A DNA stretch of 38,991 bases from Clostridiaceae bacterium (GTDB lineage Bacteria; Bacillota; Clostridia; Saccharofermentanales; DTU023). The notes beneath the pieces were generated by a model, which did not search any database, had not been told where the DNA came from, and was given only the letters and a program-made list of their open reading frames with translations. Positions 29,804 to 38,886 of the stretch are shown here, in pieces. Numbering within the stretch: position 1 is the stretch's first letter; the number at the start of each line of letters is the position of its first letter. The stretch spans positions 1-38,991 of the forward strand of contig JAAZKK010000109.1 in NCBI GenBank assembly GCA_012799825.1, in the 5' to 3' direction. The position numbers and the translations under genes are program-made.

Positions 29804-30529
29804 TTAGTTAATTTCCAGCTTAAGCAGGTCCGGACGAAGTGCCGTGCGTATGTATTCACAAACAGCGCCATTACGACCGAAAAGTTGTCCCTGCGCAGCA
29901 AGAACGATGGAACGACGTGGGATTTCTAATAACGCCGCCTCTCTATTTCTCGCCGGTCTTGCCATCAGTGCAACGGAACCTTTGACAGGTAAGTAAGCGT
30001 ACTTATTGCTCTTGATGTCGATCATGCGCTTGCCTGAAGCGATATTTTGTCCTAGATCCGGAAAAACCTGCGCTGATACGTATGACGTACACCAGCCGTA
30101 GATGCTCTCATCGAACAGTACGGGCCACTGCAACATCCAATACCCGGGATGTTTGTCCGTCGTCACCTTAAAAGCTGTGTCAATTTCCGGCTCGGGATCA
30201 ACATGCTGAACAGGCTGAAGACCGATCTCTTCGTAAGATGACAAGTTAAGAAAACTGAACGTCAGAGCATTAAAATGAGGGATGCTGAGTCGATCAGGTT
30301 CTACCGCTACAAAGGTGCCGCGACCTTTTTGGATCTCAAGTATGCCATCGGAGACAAGTTCCGCTATGGCCTGACGCACAGTCGGACGTGAGAGACCCAG
30401 CTCTTCACAAAAGGTCATTTCAGACGGAATACGCTCGCCTTGCTTATATACCTCATCCTGAATGCGCTCAACAATCAACTCGCGCAATTGCGCGTATAAA
30501 GGAATACTGCTGTGTCGATCTAGTCTCAT
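29804..30529 (-). CDS. GntR-family transcriptional regulator, UTRA-like effector domain
   Basis: wHTH IPLYAQLRELIVERIQDEVYKQGERIPSEMTFCEELGLSRPTVRQAIAELVSDGILEIQKGRGTFV, then a C-terminal domain. Confidence 0.9.
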   Translation of the reverse strand: MRLDRHSSIPLYAQLRELIVERIQDEVYKQGERIPSEMTFCEELGLSRPTVRQAIAELVSDGILEIQKGRGTFVAVEPDRLSIPHFNALTFSFLNLSSYEEIGLQPVQHVDPEPEIDTAFKVTTDKHPGYWMLQWPVLFDESIYGWCTSYVSAQVFPDLGQNIASGKRMIDIKSNKYAYLPVKGSVALMARPARNREAALLEIPRRSIVLAAQGQLFGRNGAVCEYIRTALRPDLLKLEIN

Positions 30530-30739
30530 CGGAAACGCCTCCTGAAAAACTGATGCTTACATCATATCATAGAGACAGGAATTATTACAATGCCGCTATG
30601 ATGCGGATTTTAGGTATATTAGGCTCAAAATCATCCTCTTGTTAAACAGGTTGGACAAACTGGTCATGACATGTATCGAAAAAGGCGTTAATTAACAGGA
30701 TGACAAGACGTCTTTCCAGCTAAGAATTGCGGAAAGTGC

Positions 30740-31774
30740 TCAAACGGAGTCGATCGGTAGATAGGTCAACGATGATACATGACCTTTTTCGTCGAGATCA
30801 ACAGCCGCTAGATATAGTTCTATGGTCATATCGTCTCCTGAAAGATTTGCGTCGATCCAATGAGAAGCCGTTCTGCGTATGCGTTGCAGCTGATGCTCCT
30901 CCAATGACTCTTCCGATCCGCCAAAAGTAAGTGAACCAGATCCTCTGCCCTTGCACTCTATTATTAGGAGCCGTTTATCTCGCATTGCTACAAGATCGAT
31001 CTCGCCGATATTCGGGAGCGAATACCGGTGGTCCAAGATAGAAAAACCGCGCGAGATGAGGTCATAGGCGACATGGCGTTCCACAACTTTTCCCGTTTCG
31101 CGAGTTGGCAAACCGGCGTTGGATGGTTTAATAATATTTTTTAGAAAAGACAGACGATGTATGGGACATGGGCCCTCACGCAATATCGCTTCAATATGAG
31201 CTTTGCTCCCATATCCTTTATGCTTGGCAAAACCGTATTCAGGGTACACCTTGTCGAAGTTTCGCATCATGTTGTCACGCGTCACTTTTGCCAACACAGA
31301 GGCCGCCGCGACCACATTCGAATGTGCATCTCCTTGCACACGAGGTAAGATCGGAAAATCAAATCCTTCGAGCGCAACGGCGTCGATCAACGCCACATCC
31401 GGCTGTGGCCGAAGACCGTTGAGCGCTTGTCGCATCGCATCCTTTGTGGCTACAAGAATATTTGTCCGATCGATATCTTCTTCAGAGACCATCGTCACGC
31501 AGCATGCGACGGCCTCTTTCTTAATCTTTTTGTAGAGTGCTTCTCGACGTTTTTCGGTCATTTTCTTTGAGTCATTGAGCCCGTAAAAAGTGACATCGGG
31601 AGGAAGAATGCAGGCGGCGGCGACGACCGGTCCAGCAATCGGTCCTCTCCCCGCCTCATCGACGCCTGCGACAAGCTGATAACCTTGTGCGCGCAACTCG
31701 CGTTCCCATTCGGACATTCCCTCAAATCGTTCGCGATCGCGGTCTGTGATGCGGATGCAGTATTCAGATGTCAT
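30740..31774 (-). CDS. rnhB: Ribonuclease HII fused to a YraN/UPF0102 domain
   Basis: RNase HII: GVDEAGRGPIAGPVVAAACIL, LNDSKKMTEKRREALY, HSNVVAAASVLAKVTRDNMM, YGFAKHKGYGSKAH. Then YraN: GKVVERHVAYDLISRGFSILDHRYSLPNIGEIDLVAMRDKRLLIIECKGRG. One frame. Confidence 0.95.
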   Translation of the reverse strand: MTSEYCIRITDRDRERFEGMSEWERELRAQGYQLVAGVDEAGRGPIAGPVVAAACILPPDVTFYGLNDSKKMTEKRREALYKKIKKEAVACCVTMVSEEDIDRTNILVATKDAMRQALNGLRPQPDVALIDAVALEGFDFPILPRVQGDAHSNVVAAASVLAKVTRDNMMRNFDKVYPEYGFAKHKGYGSKAHIEAILREGPCPIHRLSFLKNIIKPSNAGLPTRETGKVVERHVAYDLISRGFSILDHRYSLPNIGEIDLVAMRDKRLLIIECKGRGSGSLTFGGSEESLEEHQLQRIRRTASHWIDANLSGDDMTIELYLAAVDLDEKGHVSSLTYLPIDSV

Positions 31775-31790
31775 GATTTGAGATCCTTTC

Positions 31791-32852
31791 TTATGAGCTT
31801 AAAGTCGACACGTGTTCCAGAGTAATTCGTCCGATTCGTCCCGATCGAAAATCAGAGAGAAGGACGCGTGACATGCGATCTATATCCGGCTTGTCATCTG
31901 ACAAGACGCATCCCATTCGATATGCCATGGATCGAAATGTCATGCCAAGATCAGTTGTGTCGTCATCCCTGTGTGCAAGATCATCAACGTCGGCGCATCT
32001 ACGAGTGAGATCAGTATCATTGAAGTTCCTGCGAGAGAGGTCGGAGTCACTGTGTATAAACTCTGCAGCATCAACATCACCGGGAAAAAGGTCAACGTCA
32101 CTGTCATCCTCGACGCGTGCGAGATAGGCGCCCGTGTTCGGATCGAGCGACACACCGTAGCGCTCCAGCATCTCTTCCGGATAATGTTTTAGAAGATGTC
32201 CTGTGAGCGAGAGTGCGACCTGCTCGACTGAGAAGAGCGTATCATCGATGAGCCCTGCCGCCGCTAATGCCAGTCCTTCCTTCTCATCTTCAATGCGCGT
32301 CGGCAAAATACCGGGTGTATCGAGGAAAGTCAGCTCGCTTCCCGACCGAAGCCATTCAATTTTTCGTGTCACTCCGGGTCGCGCCGCCACATTACGTGAG
32401 CGTTTGCCGACAAGTTGATTGATCAGCGTTGATTTTCCTGTGTTGGGTACTCCTGCGACGACCACACGTAACGGTCGCGAACGGCGGCCGCGCGCCTGCG
32501 CGATTTCAAGCAACGGCTTATGAATCGATAGAAGATGGTCGCGAATGTTCTCGATATCGCGCGCATTCAAAAGATCACACGCCAAAGCCGTCACGCTTTG
32601 ACGGGAAAAATCGTCAAGCCACAATTTTGTCGCGTCGGGATCAGCAAGATCAGCATGAGAAAGAACAAGCAAATGAGGTTTCTCGGGGGTATCCTTGAGG
32701 AAAATAGGATTTCGACTGGCGCGCGGAAGTCGGGCATCCGCGACTTCGACGATCGCATCGATCATGCTGCGGACTTCTCGAAGTTCGCGCGTAGCGCGCG
32801 CCATATGCCCGGGAAACCAGTTGATTCTTTTTTTATCTCTTCCTTTTGCCAT
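31791..32852 (-). CDS. rbgA: Ribosome biogenesis GTPase YlqF/RbgA, with an acidic low-complexity insertion
   Basis: INWFPGHMARATRELREV, VVAGVPNTGKSTLINQLVGKRSRNVAARPGVTRKIEW, FLDTPGILPTRIED. Circularly permuted GTPase layout. Confidence 0.93.
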   Translation of the reverse strand: MAKGRDKKRINWFPGHMARATRELREVRSMIDAIVEVADARLPRASRNPIFLKDTPEKPHLLVLSHADLADPDATKLWLDDFSRQSVTALACDLLNARDIENIRDHLLSIHKPLLEIAQARGRRSRPLRVVVAGVPNTGKSTLINQLVGKRSRNVAARPGVTRKIEWLRSGSELTFLDTPGILPTRIEDEKEGLALAAAGLIDDTLFSVEQVALSLTGHLLKHYPEEMLERYGVSLDPNTGAYLARVEDDSDVDLFPGDVDAAEFIHSDSDLSRRNFNDTDLTRRCADVDDLAHRDDDTTDLGMTFRSMAYRMGCVLSDDKPDIDRMSRVLLSDFRSGRIGRITLEHVSTLSS

Positions 32853-32880
32853 CTTGATTTGATAATTTCAATTTACGTTG

Positions 32881-32928
32881 AAAAAAGCCGTGCCGTTGAT
32901 CAACCTCTGTCGATCGTCGGTACGGCTT
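32881..32928 (-). terminator. Rho-independent terminator downstream of rplS
   Basis: - strand: AAGCCGTACCG ... CGGCACGGCTTTTTTCAAC, 9-bp stem region followed by six T. Confidence 0.85.
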
Positions 32929-32961
32929 AAATCCGTTGTTCTTAGCCCCAATAATAGATAA

Positions 32962-33318
32962 TTAGCTCTTCTTGGTCGGCAGCTTCGTGCGAACGCGTGC
33001 CGCTTTACCGACACGTTTACGGAGATAATAAAGCTTCGCGCGACGTACTTTACCTTTGCTTATGATTTCAATTTTCGCGATCTTCGGCGAATGAATCGGA
33101 AGAACACGCTCAACACCAACACCGTATGCAACGCGCCGAACGGTGATGGTTTCGTTCAATCCGCCACCACGACGCCCAATCACAGTGCCTTCAAAAACTT
33201 GAATGCGTTCGCGTGTACCTTCGGTAATTCTGAGATGAACATTTACGCGGTCTCCAATATTGACGTTGTCATACGAATTTTTCAAATAAGGCTGTTCAAC
33301 CGCTTTAACGTAGTCCAT
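32962..33318 (-). CDS. rplS: 50S ribosomal protein L19
   Basis: AAGGAGG before ATG 33318 ([13 protein letters not shown]). [59 protein letters not shown]. Confidence 0.97.
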   Translation of the reverse strand: MDYVKAVEQPYLKNSYDNVNIGDRVNVHLRITEGTRERIQVFEGTVIGRRGGGLNETITVRRVAYGVGVERVLPIHSPKIAKIEIISKGKVRRAKLYYLRKRVGKAARVRTKLPTKKS

Positions 33319-33429
33319 ATTGCGTACCTCCTTTTCCATAAAATCGGATGTTCTTACACGCAACGGCAGCGGACCACCCGTAGACCTTAAGCATTCTAGC
33401 AGATGATGAACTCATCGGCAAGGATCGAA

Positions 33430-35850
33430 TTAAAAGTTGCGCTCTGATCTGGGTTCGCTGCGATCGCGACGGTCGCGTCCATCTGAACCGCGCTGTCCTC
33501 GGCGCTGCCTTGCAGATCGATCGCTGCCGTATTCGCGATTGCCGCCTGGACGACGTTCGCGGCGATTGCGGCTGACGCCGTACCCGTCATCATCATCGCG
33601 GTCATTACTCCTGAAGCTGCTGCGACTGTAGCGCGAACCGCCTCTGCTGTCTTTGTCGCGTCCACCGCGGCCGCCACTGCGTCCGCCGCGCTCACGATCA
33701 TTCCCGCCGCCGCGGCGTCCGTCGTGCTTCTGTTCAACGTAACCGTCCGGCTTCTCCATAGCATCGCGCATAGAGAGATTCAGGCGACCTTGGTCATCGA
33801 TCTCAGAAACGACGACGGTGACTTTATCGCCGACACTAACAACATCTTCGACTTGATTCACATGATTCCAAGCCATTTTAGAGATGTGGACAAGCCCTTC
33901 TTTTCCGGGAGCGATTTCAACGAAGGCTCCAAATGACATCAGACGTGTAACGACACCCTCAAAGACAGTGCCGGGTTCCGGATCGAAGACGATCGCGCGG
34001 ACGATATCCATGGCTTTTTTGCCGGATGCCTGATCGAGAGCTGCGATGTAGACATGACCGACCTCTCCATCTTCCTCGACTTCAATTTCGGTGTTCGTCT
34101 CATCGGTGATGCGGCGAATGACTTTGCCGCCGGAACCGATGACGTCACGGATTTTATCGGAAGGAATATCGATCTGGTCGATTTTTGGCGCGTAAGGCGA
34201 AAGCTCTTCATGCGCTTCAGCGATGGTCGGGTTCATATGTTCATTGATGATCTCAAGTCTTCCCTTGCGCGTGAGATCAAAAGCGTCGCGGATGATATCC
34301 ATCGTCAATCCGTCCACTTTGATGTCAACTTGGATGGACGTAATACCGTCACAAGTCCCGGCAACCTTGAAATCCATGTCGCCGTAGAAATCTTCAATGC
34401 CCTGGATGTCCATAAAGACGAGATAGTCGTCAGGACTCTCCTCATCGATAATCAAACCGGATGAAATGCCGGCAACAGGCTTCGTGATCGGCACGCCCGC
34501 CGCCATCAGAGCCATCGAGGTTGCGCATACGGAAGCCTGAGACGTCGAGCCGTTTGACATCAGCACTTCGGAGACGCAACGGATAGCATAGGGGAAATCT
34601 TCAACGTCAGGCAATACGGCATGAAATGACCGCTCAGCTAACGCACCGTGCCCAATCTCACGACGACCGGGCGATCGGTTCGGACGCGCTTCACCGACGC
34701 TGTAGGACGGGAAATTATACTGGTGCATAAAACGCTTCGTATCCTGCGAATCGATCCCGTCAAGACGCTGTGCGTTGCCGGTTGTGCCGAGCGTACAGAT
34801 GGTCAGAACCTGCGTCTGACCGCGCTGGAAGAGCGCAGATCCGTGCACACAAGGAAGGAGATCAATGTCTGTTTTGATCTGGCGTATTTCGTCGAGTTCG
34901 CGCCCGTCAACACGACGATGTTCCTTCAACAGGTAATCGCGGACCGCAATTTTCTCAAGTTTGTAGGTCACATCGCCGGCGTACTCTTTGTACGCGGGAT
35001 TTTCTTCCTCAAGCATGGCGGCGATCTCTACTTTGAGATCAGCGACGTTCTGTTCGCGAACTGTTTTGTTATCGCTCAACACGGCTTCGCGTATTCTGGG
35101 CAAGAACGATTCGCGGCAACGCGCGAAAACGTCGTCCGGCACGTCAAGCGGCGTGTAGTCAAATTTCGGTTTGCCGATTTCCTCACGCATTTGATTGATC
35201 AAACGACATACTTCCTTAATGACTTGATGACCTTCTTCGATCGCTTCGAGCATGGTATCTTCGGGAACTTCGTCAGCGCCCGCTTCGATCATACAGATTT
35301 TGCTTTCCGTACCGGCTAGGAACAGATCGAGTTCCGAATCATCTCTCTCCTCGAGTGTGGGGTTTACGATGATCTCGCCGTCAATGATGCCTACCTGGAC
35401 ACCGGCCACCGGGCCATTCCAAGGAATATCTGAAATGGTAATGGCTGCAGATGTGCCAATCAGCGCGGCCACCTGAGGTGAAAAGTCGTGATCGACGGAC
35501 AAGACTAAGCTGTTTACTACGACATCGCGTCTGAGATCTGACGGGAAAAGCGGACGGATGGGACGGTCAATAGAGCGCGCTGTCAACATCGCGTTCTCGG
35601 TCGGACGCCCTTCGCGGCGTAAAAAACCGCCGGGAATTTTACCGATGCTGTACATTTTTTCTTCATAATCAACGGACAAGGGGAAAAAGTCGATGCCTTC
35701 GCGCTCCTCTTGAGAAGCGGTTACCGTTGTCAAAACAACGGTGTCACCGTACCTTACAAGTACGGAGCCGTTCGCGAATTGTGCGAGCTCCCCTGTTTCC
35801 AAAGACAGCGGGATGCCGTTAAAATCCATATCATAGGTTCTTTTACTCAT
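33430..35850 (-). CDS. pnp: Polyribonucleotide nucleotidyltransferase with a long RGG-type C-terminal tail
   Basis: GGAGGAATC before ATG 35850. DFFPLSVDYEEKMYSIGKIPGGFLRREGRPTENAMLTARSIDRPIRPLFP, KH domain IRDVIGSGGKVIRRITDETN, S1 domain GTVFEGVVTRLMSFGAFVEIAPGKEGLVHIS. Confidence 0.97.
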   Translation of the reverse strand: MSKRTYDMDFNGIPLSLETGELAQFANGSVLVRYGDTVVLTTVTASQEEREGIDFFPLSVDYEEKMYSIGKIPGGFLRREGRPTENAMLTARSIDRPIRPLFPSDLRRDVVVNSLVLSVDHDFSPQVAALIGTSAAITISDIPWNGPVAGVQVGIIDGEIIVNPTLEERDDSELDLFLAGTESKICMIEAGADEVPEDTMLEAIEEGHQVIKEVCRLINQMREEIGKPKFDYTPLDVPDDVFARCRESFLPRIREAVLSDNKTVREQNVADLKVEIAAMLEEENPAYKEYAGDVTYKLEKIAVRDYLLKEHRRVDGRELDEIRQIKTDIDLLPCVHGSALFQRGQTQVLTICTLGTTGNAQRLDGIDSQDTKRFMHQYNFPSYSVGEARPNRSPGRREIGHGALAERSFHAVLPDVEDFPYAIRCVSEVLMSNGSTSQASVCATSMALMAAGVPITKPVAGISSGLIIDEESPDDYLVFMDIQGIEDFYGDMDFKVAGTCDGITSIQVDIKVDGLTMDIIRDAFDLTRKGRLEIINEHMNPTIAEAHEELSPYAPKIDQIDIPSDKIRDVIGSGGKVIRRITDETNTEIEVEEDGEVGHVYIAALDQASGKKAMDIVRAIVFDPEPGTVFEGVVTRLMSFGAFVEIAPGKEGLVHISKMAWNHVNQVEDVVSVGDKVTVVVSEIDDQGRLNLSMRDAMEKPDGYVEQKHDGRRGGGNDRERGGRSGGRGGRDKDSRGGSRYSRSSFRSNDRDDDDGYGVSRNRRERRPGGNREYGSDRSARQRRGQRGSDGRDRRDRSEPRSERNF

Positions 35851-36130
35851 GATTCCTCCAAATCAATTTTCGTGTTCTTCCATCAAGCAAATGGAAATGT
35901 TTCACTTTGCAGGTGTCGTGTTGCTTCATATTTCTTCACACACAAAAACGACACCCGGGCATACAAAAACTGCAGTTCGACAATTAATTTCGCAACTGTA
36001 GGTGTATCGCTCCAAAATTCTTTTAACTGTTCTTGTGAGAATGCAGACAATAGAGTGTAGAGTCCGACTCCCTTTCATTTTGAAAGAGGGGCGCAATCTA
36101 CGTCCCACTGTCTGTTCCCACCGGTGGGTG

Positions 36131-36174
36131 CGGATATGGCGGTCGATCGTTGAGTGCAACACGACCGCCATCCG
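36131..36174. repeat. Perfect 10-bp-arm inverted repeat in the rpsO-pnp intergenic region
   Basis: ATGGCGGTCG (36136-36145) / CGACCGCCAT (36162-36171), flanked by CGG/CCG; next to the palindrome CCCACCGGTGGG (36117-36128). Confidence 0.7.
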
Positions 36175-36179
36175 AACAC

Positions 36180-36443
36180 TTACTTTCTAATTCCGAGCCT
36201 TGCAATCAGAGAACGATAGCGCTCGATATCTTTCTTCGTGAGATAATCGAGAAGAGCACGACGCTGACCAACAAGTTTCAGAAGACCGCGGCGTGTATGA
36301 TGATCGCGGCTATGCACTTTCAGGTGCTCGGTCAAGTGATTGATTCGCCATGTCAGAAGTGCTACTTGAACTTCCGGTGAACCGGTATCGCCTTCATGTG
36401 TTTGATACGATTCGATGATGGCTTGTTTTGTTTCTTTGTCCAT
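36180..36443 (-). CDS. rpsO: 30S ribosomal protein S15
   Basis: [72 protein letters not shown]. Confidence 0.97.
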   Translation of the reverse strand: MDKETKQAIIESYQTHEGDTGSPEVQVALLTWRINHLTEHLKVHSRDHHTRRGLLKLVGQRRALLDYLTKKDIERYRSLIARLGIRK

Positions 36444-36659
36444 TTTTTCCTCCTATACTCCCTAAACAGCGTGTGGGCAGGACAAATCCAAACACGATGT
36501 AAAGGGGATGACTTTTGTTATTGTAACACAAGAAAAGATAATCGACACAAGCAGCTTAAATATCAGGACAGATACATCCCATTTACAGTATGATGAAAAT
36601 GTGATCGAAACGATATCTGAACAAGATCATTGCTCAAGACTTGATGGAGGAATGCTGCG

Positions 36660-36791
36660 ATGCGGCGACATACTATTCCAAGGATCCTTCTATCGATACT
36701 GGGTGCGGCTATGATTGCATTGGGCGTCGGTCGCCTCGCTTTGGGAATCGTCGGCGAGAACAATACACTCTACTGGCATCGACGACGATAG
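36660..36791 (+). CDS. Putative 43-aa membrane peptide or truncated membrane protein
   Basis: GGAGG at 36646-36650, ATG 36660. MRRHTIPRILLSILGAAMIALGVGRLALGIVGENNTLYWHRRR*. Convergently overlaps the 3' end of the methyltransferase gene by 22 bp. Confidence 0.4.
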   Translation: MRRHTIPRILLSILGAAMIALGVGRLALGIVGENNTLYWHRRR

Positions 36792-37618
36792 GTTTCCCAA
36801 AGCAGTATGGTACCGGCAGACGAAACGTTTAGCGATTCCGCGCGTCCTGTCATAGGTATGCGAACAAGGCGGTCAGCATGTTGCAGTACAGCGTTTGAAA
36901 GGCCGTTTCCTTCATTTCCGAGCATAATCACAATGCGAGGCTCCGTGAGCATTGTGTCAGTGCTTCTATCAGAAGACGATCGCGACTTGTTTTCCGGAAG
37001 ATCGATTAGATTAATACCGTCCAATGTTGCAGCGTAACACACGAAACCTTTTGCTTTAAGTGTCTCCAAAACTTTGGCAGTTTCTTCTTCCTGTACAATC
37101 GGGACATGGAATAGTGATCCCATTGCAGCAGCAGACGTTTTAGGATTCCAGATACTAGCCGTTGACCCGAAGACAATGACACCGTCTAATGAAAAGGCAT
37201 CCGCCGTACGAATCAGGGTGCCGACGTTCCCGGGATCTTGAACATCTTCAAGAAAAAGAAGACTCTCGGCATCAGGATGGTTCAAAAAGAAATCATCCAG
37301 TGTCAAGGTCATCGTTCTGACAAGAGCCAGCACGCCTTGCGACGTTTTCATCTGTGAAACTTTAGAGAACAGAGACGACGGTAATTGCACATGATCAATA
37401 TCGATGGAGAGAGATTTAAGCGTATCATAAGCGCCCCTTCCCGCTTCGTCGTCGGAGAAAAAAACAGCCTGCACATGAACACCGGAGCACAGCGCCTCTT
37501 CTACATGCCGAAGGCCTTCCACGAGCACAAGCTGATTCTTTTTCGCGCTTCTAGGCGATGTCGCCGTTGCGTATAACGTCTTATAGAGCGGATTTTGTGA
37601 TGAAGTGATCGTTCTCAT
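36770..37618 (-). CDS. TrmH/SpoU-family RNA methyltransferase
   Basis: ITSSQNPLYKTLYATATSPRSAKKNQLVLVEGLRHVEEAL, LFLEDVQDPGNVGTLIRTADAF, IVIMLGNEGNGLSNAVLQHADRLVRIPMTGRAESLNVSSAGTILLWE. Confidence 0.95.
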   Translation of the reverse strand: MRTITSSQNPLYKTLYATATSPRSAKKNQLVLVEGLRHVEEALCSGVHVQAVFFSDDEAGRGAYDTLKSLSIDIDHVQLPSSLFSKVSQMKTSQGVLALVRTMTLTLDDFFLNHPDAESLLFLEDVQDPGNVGTLIRTADAFSLDGVIVFGSTASIWNPKTSAAAMGSLFHVPIVQEEETAKVLETLKAKGFVCYAATLDGINLIDLPENKSRSSSDRSTDTMLTEPRIVIMLGNEGNGLSNAVLQHADRLVRIPMTGRAESLNVSSAGTILLWETYRRRCQ

Positions 37619-37756
37619 AATTTTTACAGCCCATTTTTATTGATTATTATGTATATTACATGATCCAAACAAAAAGACACTGGTGCTTATCTACATTTTT
37701 AACACCGAATACAGTCTGCTGATTACAGTCCCGTCATTGAATCAAGCTTATTCTAT

Positions 37757-37785
37757 TTGCATTCTAGACAAGTTGAGACTATAAT
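37757..37785 (+). promoter_or_regulatory. Sigma-70/SigA-type promoter for the FadR-type regulator gene
   Basis: TTGCAT (37757-37762), 17-bp spacer, TATAAT (37780-37785). Confidence 0.75.
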
Positions 37786-37816
37786 TCTGAAACAGAAGTA
37801 AGATATAGTGAACTTC

Positions 37817-37831
37817 GTTACAATTTGTAAC
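37817..37831. promoter_or_regulatory. Candidate operator palindrome
   Basis: GTTACAA-T-TTGTAAC, just downstream of the promoter; a second palindrome TTTCTATAGAAA lies at 37842-37853. Confidence 0.55.
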
Positions 37832-37878
37832 AAACACTACATTTCTATAGAAACACACTACAGAATATCTAATAAAAA

Positions 37879-38550
37879 GTGAAAACTGAAATTATTAAAT
37901 TGAATTATGCCGATCAGATATATAACACGCTCAAACGTGATATACTTCATCATCGTATTTCTTTCGGTGAAAAGATCACAAATAAAGATCTGCGGAAACG
38001 ATTTGGAGTCAGCTCAACTCCTGTTAGAGACGCCATCAACCGACTCTACTTTGATGGTTTTCTCCAAGAAATCAGCAATGCAGGCGCTCGTGTCATGGAC
38101 TTTAACCTCAAATTTGCTTTAGAGATTAATGAGATTGTATCCATGTTGATGAATGAAGCCATGCTTTTCATTGAAGAAAAGATGATAGACACGGAAAGAA
38201 TCGGACAAAAACTTCAGCAAGTAGTACTTGACCAAAAAGAGAGCCGAACAAACAATGACGAAGAAGCCTATTTCGAGCTTGATAGTATATTTCATTTAAC
38301 GCTCGTCAATCTAACAAATAATAGTCGCTTCATTAATCTTTTTAAGCATAACAGTACACTGCTAGAAGTACTTACGCGCAAAATATACATTTTTAACGAT
38401 GAACATAGAGATGTTGCAATTTCACAGCATGAGAGTATCTGCATAGCATATATGAATAGGAATTACGCCCTGGCGAGGCTTCAAATGAAAGAACACTACG
38501 CTTCGGTAATACGTTACTTTAAAAGTGCTATTTTCGAAAAGAGCAAATGA
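37879..38550 (+). CDS. GntR-family regulator, FadR/FCD type
   Basis: GTG start. wHTH YADQIYNTLKRDILHHRISFGEKITNKDLRKRFGVSSTPVRDAINRLYFDGFLQE, then a helical FCD-like domain with FHLTLVNLTNNSRF and QHESICIAYMNRN. Confidence 0.88.
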   Translation: MKTEIIKLNYADQIYNTLKRDILHHRISFGEKITNKDLRKRFGVSSTPVRDAINRLYFDGFLQEISNAGARVMDFNLKFALEINEIVSMLMNEAMLFIEEKMIDTERIGQKLQQVVLDQKESRTNNDEEAYFELDSIFHLTLVNLTNNSRFINLFKHNSTLLEVLTRKIYIFNDEHRDVAISQHESICIAYMNRNYALARLQMKEHYASVIRYFKSAIFEKSK

Positions 38551-38569
38551 TATAAACGGAATAAAATGA

Positions 38570-38886
38570 TCATGGCCTCGATGAAAGGTCATTTAATACG
38601 AGTGACATCAATTCATAAAATGAACTGGTCATATTTTCAATATCATCATTAGATGCATCGTGAACGTGAACGCCGGCTGAAACTGAAACGACAAGACCAG
38701 TCGCTATGCACAATGATTCTGCTAATTTACGTGCAAAAATATCATCTTTATGTGCGAGCAAATTAATGACAGAAGATGTGCAGCTTTGCCCTCCGTGTGG
38801 ACTCAAGCTCGGCCTAGGCTCGGCTAAAACAACGCAACCTATATGAGGTTTTTCCCCACCACCTAAGTAGAGCCTACTGCGCAGGC
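38570..38886 (-). pseudogene. LpdD-like (prenylated-flavin chaperone-like) protein, apparently lacking its N-terminus and start codon
   Basis: My - strand reading: LGGGEKPHIGCVVLAEPRPSLSPHGGQSCTSSVINLLAHKDDIFARKLAESLCIATGLVVSVSAGVHVHDASNDDIENMTSSFYELMSLVLNDLSSRP*. GG..PHIG, H.DD...R..AE and AGVHV match my recollection of LpdD. An in-frame TGA lies upstream and there is no early ATG/GTG/TTG. Confidence 0.5.

Noticed and set aside
33396-33764. 122-aa Ala-rich - strand ORF
   Set aside because: Alternate frame of the RGG-encoding repeats at the pnp 3' end; explained by repetitive codons.
34648-35319. 223-aa + strand ORF antisense to pnp
   Set aside because: Antisense to a strongly supported gene, no domain motifs, no convincing RBS.
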